Positions 11,042 to 22,543 of a DNA stretch of 64,000 nt are shown one piece after another. The notes under the pieces are model-generated. The model saw only the letters and a program-made list of their open reading frames with translations, ran no database searches and was not told the DNA's origin. This DNA comes from Mytilus edulis (lineage: Eukaryota; Mollusca; Bivalvia; Mytilida; Mytilidae). The stretch is taken from NCBI RefSeq assembly GCF_963676685.1, contig NC_092346.1, positions 95,655,917-95,719,916 of the forward strand, in the 5' to 3' direction. Every line of letters starts with the position of its first letter. Position 1 is the stretch's first letter. The position numbers and the translations under genes were made by a program.

Positions 11042-13408
11042 TCACTCTTGTTCTGAGTCCTGTTCTTCTTCCTCTACATCCGGGTCCGGTAGATTATCAG
11101 GAACCTCTCCATTGGCAGGAAGATCTTTGTAAAATTTGTGATACTCAGCGGGAATAACCTTGGTTTTGCAAAGGTTAAGAAGATCCTTCTTCTTTGCCAA
11201 TGTAATTGGTTGCTTTCCTTTGTATTTTCTTGGCAATTCGTGTCCTTTAATACTTGTTACAGGAACTCCATTTTTGTCAAGCTCGATGATCCTCAATCTT
11301 CTGAAGTCTTCGTCAAATGTATGCTTAAATAATATATGTTGAGGTTCCTGTTTGGAATATCGTAGCCATTTGATTTTCAGCCAGTTGACCTTTTCACCGT
11401 TGGCATCCACCTTGCTGTAGGTAAGTGTTGTCTTTTGGAGCTTTTTGAAATCGTAGATATCCTCATGTTGTATAGGTACAACCGAGTACGGATTAGTCCT
11501 CCTCGCCATCCTGACAACTGTTGCCCACTGGCTTGGGATGTAAATCTCAGTTTTTTTCTTCGCAAACTCGATTGCTGAATGCATGCTGTCGCATTCCATC
11601 TGGGTGTGTCCGCTTTCTAGGAACTTGTGGTCAATTATATCTATGTTTGGAAGATTGATGACAGCATGCATTAAGCCAGTTGCAGTAAACTGATTTCTAT
11701 TTTGCCCTGCACATGCATCTGAGTAGAGAATTACATTCTTGATATTGGCTGTGAGAGACAACAGTTGCAGATATAAACAGGTTGTGATTTCACAGGCTCC
11801 ACGTTTACCCTCTACCTCTGACCATAAGTAGCAAGTTGCATTTTTGGTACCTAAGTTATAAACTGACAGATTATAACAATTCAGTTTCCTCATGTAGTAG
11901 ATTTGGCTGACTAAGGAACAAGGTGTTTGTAATACAGCCTGTAAGTCAAAAGTTGCTACAAAGGTATCATTAGTTGTTTTAGATTTATCTTTGTCTTTCT
12001 TCTTTTCCTCTCTCGCTCTCATCTTCATCTGTTGGTGCTCATAATACTTCTTCTTTTCGTTTTCTGAAATAGATGCATCTGCAATACCTCTGTCATAAGT
12101 AACACAAATATTACATTGGTCCTTTTTGGGAACATGAAATGAGAAATTGTACTCTTCGTTGAATGTTTTTCTGTATATTGTTAAACTAACTAATTGGTTT
12201 TGTGGAGTTGACTCTTTGTAGTAATCAAGATAAAGCTGATACATCCTGGGTACGTTCAACTCTGCTCCTAGATATCTTCTGTTGGAAGACTTCCTAGTGT
12301 AGTGCCCTTCGACAGCAGGAAAAGACTCAATATGACTTCTCACCTTCTGTAAATATTCTGATTTGGTTTTATTGTGGGGTGTGTGTTTACCTCGTTTGTC
12401 AGCGCCAATAAATACTCCACCTGACTCATTTTGCATGGCATTGTCAATGTAAGCATCGCCAACATCTAATGTTTTCTTAAAGTACATTTTGCAAACTACT
12501 GTCTTCGTACCTCCAATATCAAAGAAATATGATCGATGAATATTTCTTTTTCTCTTTTGTGTGATATCATTGTTTGGGTCGATGTACTTTCTTGTTTGTT
12601 TTTCTTCTACTCTTGATATGATGAAATCCTTTTTCCTTTCGTACGATTCCAGGGACCAAAATAAATCAAATATTTTCTGTCTGTTTTCTTCAGTAATTTT
12701 CTGGCTACATTTGAATTTACACTTGCTGCAATCTACAGATTTAACCACCTTTTGATGTACAGGCTTCCCTCTTTGTGACACATATTCTTTCCCAGACATT
12801 CGCAACTTCTTTCGTATGTTCTTTTTCCATTCATCTGGAGTAGCTTTTCTTTTTCTATAGAGTTTCTTTTTAGGAGGTGTCATAAACGTATGCGATTTTC
12901 GTAGAGGAGTTCCTCTTGGCCGCCCAACCTTTTTCCTAGTCTTTGAAGGAGTAATTGGTTGTTGGTCTGTTATATTTTCAATTGCATCATTCTGTACGTC
13001 ATTTTGGTCTTTCTCTGCATGTTTGTTGCATGGCTGCTCCTGGCTTGCCTGTGAACTATTCTTGACACATCCATCATAATGAGATGGAATTGAGTGATCT
13101 TCTGATGTTATGTAGGAAAGAAAAATAAAACTTGATTGGTCAGACTCACATAAAGTTGGTGTTATATCTATCACTGGTTTCTGGGAAAGACTTGTGAAGA
13201 TTTTGATTGGCTTCCTACTCCAATTAGAAAGAGCAAGTGGCAAAAGGTCAGCTGCTCGATTTGTCCATTTCCCACTACATTTGAGCTCTTCAACTTCTGT
13301 GCGAAAATCGATCCAAATCATATCTTCTTCAAATGATTCATTTGTTTCGTTATTTGAGAAAAAAACAACATATTCATTAGCGTTGTCTATAATATGTCCA
13401 CATAACAT
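11042..13408 (-). CDS. Transposase-like protein with RNase H-like core and AT-hook, 788 aa
   Basis: This single uninterrupted exon runs from ATG at 13406-13408 to TGA at 11042-11044. Visible parts in order: an AT-hook-like GRPRGTP at about residue 162 within a Lys/Arg-rich stretch; a cysteine cluster CSKCKFKC at about 227; a CNIC knuckle at about 432; a Lys/Glu-rich coiled-coil-like stretch at 450-478; then FDLQ (Asp about 488), YSDACAGQNRN (Asp about 564) and GHTQMECDSMHSAIE (about 600-614, with acidic and His residues). The tail from about 766 is acidic. The last three blocks are characteristic of a large family of eukaryotic transposase-derived proteins (I believe Pfam calls part of it DUF7869), in which they would form an RNase H-like D-D-E/D core. 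I see no flanking terminal inverted repeats or target duplication. It may be a young element with unrecognised ends or a domesticated gene. DNA-binding function is inferred from the motifs. Confidence 0.85.
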   Translation of the reverse strand: MLCGHIIDNANEYVVFFSNNETNESFEEDMIWIDFRTEVEELKCSGKWTNRAADLLPLALSNWSRKPIKIFTSLSQKPVIDITPTLCESDQSSFIFLSYITSEDHSIPSHYDGCVKNSSQASQEQPCNKHAEKDQNDVQNDAIENITDQQPITPSKTRKKVGRPRGTPLRKSHTFMTPPKKKLYRKRKATPDEWKKNIRKKLRMSGKEYVSQRGKPVHQKVVKSVDCSKCKFKCSQKITEENRQKIFDLFWSLESYERKKDFIISRVEEKQTRKYIDPNNDITQKRKRNIHRSYFFDIGGTKTVVCKMYFKKTLDVGDAYIDNAMQNESGGVFIGADKRGKHTPHNKTKSEYLQKVRSHIESFPAVEGHYTRKSSNRRYLGAELNVPRMYQLYLDYYKESTPQNQLVSLTIYRKTFNEEYNFSFHVPKKDQCNICVTYDRGIADASISENEKKKYYEHQQMKMRAREEKKKDKDKSKTTNDTFVATFDLQAVLQTPCSLVSQIYYMRKLNCYNLSVYNLGTKNATCYLWSEVEGKRGACEITTCLYLQLLSLTANIKNVILYSDACAGQNRNQFTATGLMHAVINLPNIDIIDHKFLESGHTQMECDSMHSAIEFAKKKTEIYIPSQWATVVRMARRTNPYSVVPIQHEDIYDFKKLQKTTLTYSKVDANGEKVNWLKIKWLRYSKQEPQHILFKHTFDEDFRRLRIIELDKNGVPVTSIKGHELPRKYKGKQPITLAKKKDLLNLCKTKVIPAEYHKFYKDLPANGEVPDNLPDPDVEEEEQDSEQE

Positions 13409-15172
13409 TCCTCTTAATTCATTCTCATCTTTAACATACGCACTAGTAACCCGAATTTAGCTTGAACGGACAAAAACGTGTTAACGATATTTAAATGAGA
13501 TTAATCGTCATTTGATAAAGCTTGACAAAAATTAAAAATTATTTTTAATTCATTTCAATTCATTTCAATTCATTTTAACGTCAGTCAAATAGATTTCTTT
13601 GCAGTCAATCAATTGAAATCAAGTTGATGGTAATGTACGTCAAACTAATAGGCCACGCCCCCGTTAAACTATTTCAAACTGGCATCAATTCGTTTTAAAC
13701 ATTGTTGAGACCCGAGCTTTGTACAGGTAAATCACTCAAGCAAAACACCCTTGATTTATGTATCGTTTATTTTTTTTCAAATTTTATCGAATTTAGTTAA
13801 ATGCGTGTATTCTTAGTAAATTCGCACGCTTAACAATTTTTAACAAATGAATGAACAATACACGTGACATTTAAAAAATTTAAATATTGATGCACGGTTT
13901 TAAAAATGTGAATCTGTTGAAAAAAAAATAGTAAGATGTATAACATAATTTGAATTTGCCAAAATGCAGTAGATCTTTATCTCACATATTCGTTTCAAAA
14001 ATTGCTAAGTGCTATGAAAACTCGTGAAAAATAAGTAACGTGTGGTCCCTTGCAATTACTTACGAAACTTTAGGTATTCCTGTATATTTACCGTTTCTGT
14101 TTTTCTGTTTTACTATATTGTACTCGTAAATTAAATATGTCATGGAAATAAAAGTAACTTCACAGAAATTATTCATTGCGTATATAATTCAAATCTTATA
14201 TTTTCGGTAAACAACAAATATTCACTAGCTGTATATTAATATATGAAATAGCTTGTAATGAAAAACAATGTTTTATTAAATAATAAAATTGATGAAGATA
14301 ATGTTGACATTTGTTGAATTTAATAAACAGTCAGTCTTGCTCAAAAATGTAAATGAAGTAACAGATTAATGAACTTTTAAAACAGTGTTGAATTGTAATA
14401 CTGGTCGCTGGAGCAAAACAGGCGTAAATTTTGGAAGAGCAGCAAAATCAAACGAGCATATTGAAGCGTTGTTGCGATTCTGGAAAGGTATATTATCGTG
14501 CTATCATGCACCGTGACGTTTGATTGGCTATTAGTCGGCACTTTCTTACGCCTTTTAATACATTTTAAAAAAAAATGGACATTAAGTTCGTTTGGGGCAT
14601 CTAATTCTACCTTATAAATTGAAATGACCATACATATTGTAAAAAAACAAGAACGGAAAAGAAACAATTCTGCAATGTTGCTCTCATATTATTTTATTAG
14701 CTATATTTTAGCGGAAATTTCTAAAAACTAATATTTCATCTAGGTGCTCTGGTTGAAGTTCGCGTTACATATTAAAATGTAAACTTTCAATCAGGCCAGG
14801 TGTTGTCATCGAAAGTCCAATATGGTACAAATGTTTAGACTCTACGTTGTCCGAGTTAACAAATAGAATTTAGAAAAATACACTTCATTCCTCGAGAAAA
14901 TAAATTCTATCTATTCACTAATATCAATAATTGATTAACTTGAACTTTGAAACAGTTACATTAATATATCTTTTCGCACCCTTTAAGCTAAGGTCATTAA
15001 ATCTAAATAACTTAATAAAATTAGTTGCTTCAATATTTTTTCAATCAATAAATTGCAGGACTAAATTGAATAAAGCATAAATAAAAAACATTTTTTTAAC
15101 ACCAGGAGACTGTCCAGTGGTTGTTCCGTAGATAAGAACTCCGATTTGTTTGACGAGACATGCTTTTTAATT
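13409..15172. other. Non-coding stretch, upstream of the transposase-like gene
   Basis: This contains the presumed promoter side of the minus-strand gene. No clear TATA box stands out. A short run of TTCAATTCAT repeats lies at about 13545-13575. The remainder is AT-rich with no supported gene. Confidence 0.4.
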
Positions 15173-15629
15173 GGGACATATGGTTTGAACCCCCTTTTTG
15201 CTGTAATCAGTGGTTGTCGTTGTTGTATATTATCTTTTAAGTATTGTACATCAATCAGGCAGTTAGTTGTTTGAATTTATATTTGTAATTTTGGGAACTT
15301 TTATAAATGATTATGCGGTTTGGGTTTTGCTCTTTGTTAAACGCTGCAGGGTGATCTAATGATATAAATGTCTGAGAATACACGCTAAATAATAGATTAT
15401 AACTGTGGTTAAAGAGTTTTAAACTTTAATAACTCTCTTAAACTATCCTGGATTTCTACCAAACAAGGAGAGAAGCTTGTTTTTGATCATAAGACAACTT
15501 TCAAATGTAAATATTGTAAAATAAAACGTTTAACCGTATTTTTATTTGTAACTGAACTTAGTTTTTCTGTAAGCTAAGATACATTCACTGTGGTAAAAGT
15601 CTAAAAAAAAAATCATATTTTCATGTCGG

Positions 15630-15910
15630 GGCCTTTTATTAATCGTTCGAGTTTACGGAAGGGGTTTTCTCGTTATTGAAGGTCGTATTGTTTCATATAA
15701 TTGCCTACGCCCACTTCATTTTTGAAGGTTGAGCGTACACACACATGTTTATCACGTCACCTTTTTTATGTGCCTGTCCCAAGTCAGTGGCTTGTCGTTC
15801 AGTAGTTGCCGTTGGTTCATGTCTGTCATATTGGGTTTTTTTCTTTATAAGTTAGGCCGTTAGTTTTCGAATTTAATTGTTCCCTATTTGTTCATGTCGT
15901 CACCTTTTAA
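15630..15910 (+). repeat. Diverged mussel dispersed repeat (GTCCCAAGTCAG / GGCCGTTAG family)
   Basis: The words GGGGCCTTTTATTAATCG, TGCCTGTCCCAAGTCAGTGG and GTTAGGCCGTTAGTTTTC match the family seen more fully at 53216-53795 and, on the other strand, at 58285-58720. Their order differs slightly here, so it is a decayed or rearranged copy. The tandem duplication carries a second copy near 18928-19208. Confidence 0.6.
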
Positions 15911-17884
15911 ATATAGCCTTCTATAAGATATGGTCGCCTAACATAGCTTACATCCATTTAATATGATGGATAGTTGTCTAATTGCAAATCTTATCACATC
16001 TCCTTATTTTTCTGTTGAAAATGAACTTTGATAAGTTGGTCAAGCGGTTGTACAGGAAAGGCCCAAGTGATTGTACAGTAAAATCGCAAGCGATTGTACA
16101 ATCAATTAATTTATTCGATATTGAAATAATGACTATTTTTTAATCTCTACTGGGGCAATATGGCTTTTTAACTTTCGGAAAGGAAATAACAGAAATGGTA
16201 CTTTGAAATTTTGAGATGCAACGATTTGTATTTCAATGGTTATTGACATTTTATCGCTGTTGTGTGACAGTTCTGATCGATTTATTAATCATAATACATA
16301 GTTTTGTATTTTATATAACTTCCCAGATACGTTGTATTCGTTCCCTCACGCTCACATCAATAAGCTGTGATTTCTGTTTGAATTCAATTTTATGAATATT
16401 TTATTTTGCTATATGTCATTTATCATAAGTTTCAAAATCTGCGTCAACTTATTTTGCCTCTTTAAAGGTATAAAATGAAATTAAGCCATTTTAACTTTAC
16501 TATGGCATGGAACTAGAGAACTAGAACAAAAGGGGACCAAACCCCCGATGCCTCTTATCTCATCCGCCACTGCATGTGTGTATCAACGACATGACGTTTT
16601 ACAAATACGCAAATCGATACTTGTTCTGAAACTATACTATACTATACTATACAGCAGACATATATATGAAAAAAAGATGAGGTAAATGTATGAGTGCCAA
16701 ATGCGATAACTGTCCACCCAAGATACAATCTGTTAAAAGTAAGCAATCATTATTTCAATGCTGAAAAGTAAACTATACAGGGACGAAAATTTACTAGTGT
16801 AAACAATTCAAACCAAAAAATACAAAATGAGAAGAAAAAATATCTAATAAATAAAAGAAATATAAAAGGTGTAGATCCAACGATGCAATTTTTGCAAACC
16901 ATATCAGAGTTCCCGTCCTCGTCGCTCATATACATTGGTCATATGGATTTTACGAACACAAAATTCAAGGATCACTTATTTAACTATACTTTTAATAAAG
17001 TTGCTGTCCTTGTGAATATTAGCACCGACGGATAGCTTTAAACTAGTAAGTTTGTTTAATAGGTAATTATGTTTCGTTGCTGTCTTGCGGACAAATACCT
17101 AAAGTTTCCGTGTCATCTTCAAACATATTAATGGATATATATTTGGGTTATTCAAAACTCTTTTCTTTGCTTTTTGGAAAATTGTCATATGTAGCAATCA
17201 ATACAAATATACATTAATTGTCAGAAATATTAAAGAATTAAATAACTCAAGGATTTATATAGAAAATCCTTGACGCACCCTATAAGCTGTTTTACTTTTG
17301 GAATAACGTTTTATCATTATTGAAGTTTAGTTTTTTTGGCACAAATAAAAGAATAGATATTTTTTTCAAAATAAGGGCATATCCAATGCAACCCCTCTTT
17401 GAAGTCCTCTAAAAAAAAGTAAAATTCACCCGTATTGGTATGCTGGTGTACGTATATCACACGTTCCGTCTACAATATACTGAAATGACACGGCCGGGTA
17501 TTGTAAAGCTATTGAGGGACTTTCAATGTCACATTCATATCCCTGGGTGAAGAAATTACAGGTTTGTGAAACACCGTGTGTACACTGACTTTTAAATGAG
17601 TTTTAGTATACCATGCTGTCTATTCTGAGCAATTTTTGTAGGTTATAAATGAAAAGGGAAATCCGTCAAAAACATTATGTGAACAGAAAGCGGGCTTTGC
17701 AAACGTGTCCCTAACGATAAAAAATGTCGAATTGATTATTCGATCATTCGAAGATGAGTGAATAATGAATATTTATTTTATTTAGAATTTCATATTAGTT
17801 ATTTTTGTTTATTGTATTTCATGTATTTACAAATTTTATACAAACTCATGACGATTTAGACCTTGACATTTCGTGTAGAGCTAA

Positions 17885-18473
17885 GACCCCGTTCACACTA
17901 GCATTTTTTTTTCAATCGATCTAATTTGAATCGATCTAAATAAAACCAGTTAGCGTTCACATTATCTTTAATCATAAAGATCTCTACCGGTCTAAACCGA
18001 TCCACTGCGTTAACACTACAATTAAAAACGCAATCGATCTAACCTTTTTACCCGTAATCTGTAAACATTGTGTAAACATTGATACTCTGGCGCACACACT
18101 TGAAAAAAAAATGGATAAAGTTATTGTTTCTCCTGAATCAGAAGTTAACATTTTGGTACAGGTGTTATTGCCGCGTTTTCTATAATTTTGAAAAAAATAT
18201 CTGTAGTAACGAAGTTACAACACGACGAAATATTGCGGTTCCTGAAAAGAAAAAAAAAATCATCATAAGAAAAGAAGGCACAGATTTCGCAATGCAAAGC
18301 GATGGCGAAGACAAAATGTTTTCAGTTTTTTTTAAATGTCTGTAAACAGAGAAATATGGGTTAAACAACGAACCTCTGAGATAGTTTTGGCGCTGTACAT
18401 GCGCATACATTATTTTCGATCCAATCGTACTAGTTTAAGCCGATCTCTGCGTTCACATTTAAAGTAAGATCGG
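17885..18473. mobile_element. Harbinger-like MITE, truncated copy at duplication junction
   Basis: The left end GACCCCGTTCACACTAG is preceded by TAA. The element breaks off at 18473, where copy B of the 3.3-kb duplication begins, so this copy lacks its right end. It matches the left 589 bp of the complete copy at 21183-21927. Confidence 0.8.
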
Positions 18474-21400
18474 GACATATGGTTTGAACCCCCTTTTTGC
18501 TGTAATCAGTGGTTGTCGTTGTTGTATATTATCTTTTAAGTATTGTACATCAATCAGGCAGTTAGTTGTTTGAATTTATATTTGTAATTTTGGGAACTTT
18601 TATAAATGATTATGCGGTTTGGGTTTTGCTCTTTGTTAAACGCTGCAGGGTGATCTAATGATATAAATGTCTGAGAATACACGCTAAATAATAGATTATA
18701 ACTGTGGTTAAAGAGTTTTAAACTTTAATAACTCTCTTAAACTATCCTGGATTTCTACCAAACAAGGAGAGAAGCTTGTTTTTGATCATAAGACAACTTT
18801 CAAATGTAAATATTGTAAAATAAAACGTTTAACCGTATTTTTATTTGTAACTGAACTTAGTTTTTCTGTAAGCTAAGATACATTCACTGTGGTAAAAGTC
18901 TAAAAAAAAAATCATATTTTCATGTCGGGGCCTTTTATTAATCGTTCGAGTTTACGGAAGGGGTTTTCTCGTTATTGAAGGTCGTATTGTTTCATATAAT
19001 TGCCTACGCCCACTTCATTTTTGAAGGTTGAGCGTACACACACATGTTTATCACGTCACCTTTTTTATGTGCCTGTCCCAAGTCAGTGGCTTGTCGTTCA
19101 GTAGTTGCCGTTGGTTCATGTCTGTCATATTGGGTTTTTTTCTTTATAAGTTAGGCCGTTAGTTTTGAATTTAATTGTTCCCTATTTGTTCATGTCGTCA
19201 CCTTTTAAATATAGCCTTCTATAAGATATGGTCGCCTAACATAGCTTACATCCATTTAATATGATGGATAGTTGTCTAATTGCAAATCTTATCACATCTC
19301 CTTATTTTTCTGTTGAAAATGAACTTTGATAAGTTGGTCAAGCGGTTGTACAGGAAAGGCCCAAGTGATTGTACAGTAAAATCGCAAGCGATTGTACAAT
19401 CAATTAATTTATTCGATATTGAAATAATGACTATTTTTTAATCTCTACTGGGGCAATATGGCTTTTTAACTTTCGGAAAGGAAATAACAGAAATGGTACT
19501 TTGAAATTTTGAGATGCAACGATTTGTATTTCAATGGTTATTGACATTTTATCGCTGTTGTGTGACAGTTCTGATCGATTTATTAATCATAATACATAGT
19601 TTTGTATTTTATATAACTTCCCAGATACGTTGTATTCGTTCCCTCACGCTCACATCAATAAGCTGTGATTTCTGTTTGAATTCAATTTTATGAATATTTT
19701 ATTTTGCTATATGTCATTTATCATAAGTTTCAAAATCTGCGTCAACTTATTTTGCCTCTTTAAAGGTATAAAATGAAATTAAGCCATTTTAACTTTACTA
19801 TGGCATGGAACTAGAGAACTAGAACAAAAGGGGACCAAACCCCCGATGCCTCTTATCTCATCCGCCACTGCATGTGTGTATCAACGACATGACGTTTTAC
19901 AAATACGCAAATCGATACTTGTTCTGAAACTATACTATACTATACTATACAGCAGACATATATATGAAAAAAAGATGAGGTAAATGTATGAGTGCCAAAT
20001 GCGATAACTGTCCACCCAAGATACAATCTGTTAAAAGTAAGCAATCATTATTTCAATGCTGAAAAGTAAACTATACAGGGACGAAAATTTACTAGTGTAA
20101 ACAATTCAAACCAAAAAATACAAAATGAGAAGAAAAAATATCTAATAAATAAAAGAAATATAAAAGGTGTAGATCCAACGATGCAATTTTTGCAAACCAT
20201 ATCAGAGTTCCCGTCCTCGTCGCTCATATACATTGGTCATATGGATTTTACGAACACAAAATTCAAGGATCACTTATTTAACTATACTTTTAATAAAGTT
20301 GCTGTCCTTGTGAATATTAGCACCGACGGATAGCTTTAAACTAGTAAGTTTGTTTAATAGGTAATTATGTTTCGTTGCTGTCTTGCGGACAAATACCTAA
20401 AGTTTCCGTGTCATCTTCAAACATATTAATGGATATATATTTGGGTTATTCAAAACTCTTTTCTTTGCTTTTTGGAAAATTGTCATATGTAGCAATCAAT
20501 ACAAATATACATTAATTGTCAGAAATATTAAAGAATTAAATAACTCAAGGATTTATATAGAAAATCCTTGACGCACCCTATAAGCTGTTTTACTTTTGGA
20601 ATAACGTTTTATCATTATTGAAGTTTAGTTTTTTTGGCACAAATAAAAGAATAGATATTTTTTTCAAAATAAGGGCATATCCAATGCAACCCCTCTTTGA
20701 AGTCCTCTAAAAAAAAGTAAAATTCACCCGTATTGGTATGCTGGTGTACGTATATCACACGTTCCGTCTACAATATACTGAAATGACACGGCCGGGTATT
20801 GTAAAGCTATTGAGGGACTTTCAATGTCACATTCATATCCCTGGGTGAAGAAATTACAGGTTTGTGAAACACCGTGTGTACACTGACTTTTAAATGAGTT
20901 TTAGTATACCATGCTGTCTATTCTGAGCAATTTTTGTAGGTTATAAATGAAAAGGGAAATCCGTCAAAAACATTATGTGAACAGAAAGCGGGCTTTGCAA
21001 ACGTGTCCCTAACGATAAAAAATGTCGAATTGATTATTCGATCATTCGAAGATGAGTGAATAATGAATATTTATTTTATTTAGAATTTCATATTAGTTAT
21101 TTTTGTTTATTGTATTTCATGTATTTACAAATTTTATACAAACTCATGACGATTTAGACCTTGACATTTCGTGTAGAGCTAAGACCCCGTTCACACTAGC
21201 ATTTTTTTTTCAATCGATCTAATTTGAATCGATCTAAATAAAACCAGTTAGCGTTCACATTATCTTTAATCATAAAGATCTCTACCGGTCTAAACCGATC
21301 CACTGCGTTAACACTACAATTAAAAACGCAATCGATCTAACCTTTTTACCCGTAATCTGTAAACATTGTGTAAACATTGATACTCTGGCGCACACACTTG

Positions 21401-21771
21401 AAAAAAAAATGGATAAAGTTATTGTTTCTCCTGAATCAGAAGTTAACATTTTGGTACAGGTGTTATTGCCGCGTTTTCTATAATTTTGAAAAAAATATCT
21501 GTAGTAACGAAGTTACAACACGACGAAATATTGCGGTTCCTGAAAAGAAAAAAAAAATCATCATAAGAAAAGAAGGCACAGATTTCGCAATGCAAAGCGA
21601 TGGCGAAGACAAAATGTTTTCAGTTTTTTTTAAATGTCTGTAAACAGAGAAATATGGGTTAAACAACGAACCTCTGAGATAGTTTTGGCGCTGTACATGC
21701 GCATACATTATTTTCGATCCAATCGTACTAGTTTAAGCCGATCTCTGCGTTCACATTTAAAGTAAGATCGG
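18474..21771 (+). repeat. 3.3-kb tandem duplication, copy B
   Basis: This is the direct repeat of 15173-18473, joined head to tail with a GG overlap at the junction (GATCGG shared at 18473 and 21771). The near-identity means either a very recent duplication or an assembly artefact such as unmerged haplotypes. Confidence 0.95.
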
Positions 21772-21927
21772 TTTACTTTAGACCGACTCAAACTAAACTA
21801 CCTCTTTTGGTGTTTTAGTTTAGACCGATTGAAGACAGATTCAAAGCGTTCACATTGGCCCTTAAATCGATCTAAAGTGAACCGGTCTAGTTTAAATCGA
21901 TAAAAATGTCCTAGTGTGAACGGGGTC
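21183..21927. mobile_element. Harbinger-like MITE, complete, 745 bp, TAA target duplication
   Basis: The termini are GACCCCGTTCACACTAG (21183) and its reverse complement CTAGTGTGAACGGGGTC (ending 21927). They are flanked by TAA at 21180-21182 and TAA at 21928-21930. A 3-bp TAA target duplication fits the PIF/Harbinger superfamily (TWA). The subterminal regions are filled with CGATCTAA / TTAAATCGAT motifs in opposite orientations, extending the inverted ends to about 100 bp or more. No transposase is encoded, so it would need an autonomous relative. Confidence 0.8.
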
Positions 21928-21930
21928 TAA

Positions 21931-22543
21931 GACACCTGTTTCTAGTTGAAGACTAAAAAATGCGGTCTTGATTTAACTAAAAATGTATGGTGTTTTTGTC
22001 GTTTGGTTGCTGTCAAATTGAAGTATATCCCACATCTCCTATAGTATGTGCTTTAAAATCTATGTATACGAATTCATAATTGAAAGGGTTATTTGCATGA
22101 GCATAGATCAATTCCATGAATATACTAATATATTAATCGGTGTGAGCCGTACCACATACTTATATATGAACATCATTAATTTCGATCTAAAAAAGTCCCT
22201 ATAAAGAAATAAATATTTAAAAAAGTCTTAATAAATTCCGATGATCACAAATCTAATCTATATTCGATTTCAATTATTTTGTGATTATATATAATATGTT
22301 GGTATTTTTTTTTGGCAGAAATAACATTTTTTTTATTTATCTGATATGACTTTAAAACACTGATTGAAGATGTATATATAATGTTCACAAAGTATCATAA
22401 TATTCCCAGTTAAAGGAAAATAACAGACTTTTTTTCTGTAATTTTGTTACAAGGTTTTTAATTGTTTAATTATATCGTAAATTGCTAGGTCAGTGTCGGA
22501 ATCCGGGCCATAGCGTACGTTTTGCCCTTGATTTGCCCTTGAA
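21931..22543. other. Non-coding stretch, nothing recognised
   Basis: AT-rich spacer between the Harbinger-like MITE and the MULE-like remnant. No gene or clear repeat is seen. Confidence 0.4.

Larger units (their letters stand above)
15173..18473 (+). repeat. 3.3-kb tandem duplication, copy A
   Basis: This is the first of two direct adjacent copies. It begins at GGGACATATGGTTTGAACC and ends inside a MITE at GTAAGATCGG. Comparison with copy B shows a one-base difference near 15865 (TTTTCGAATTT against TTTTGAATTT), which changes the offset from 3299 to 3298. I noticed no other difference by eye. Small open frames in it are duplicated too and look non-coding. The copy also contains diverged pieces of a mussel dispersed repeat (about 15630-15910, with CCTGTCCCAAGTCAGTGGC and TTAGGCCGTTAG) and an ACTAT microsatellite near 16632. 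Confidence 0.95.

Noticed and set aside
11138-13460. Several plus-strand open frames opposite the 788-aa gene
   Set aside because: They are antisense shadows of the long minus-strand coding sequence.
18079-18345. 88-codon open frame present twice (also 21377-21643)
   Set aside because: It lies inside the Harbinger-like MITE, is duplicated only because the 3.3-kb block is, and has no recognisable domain.
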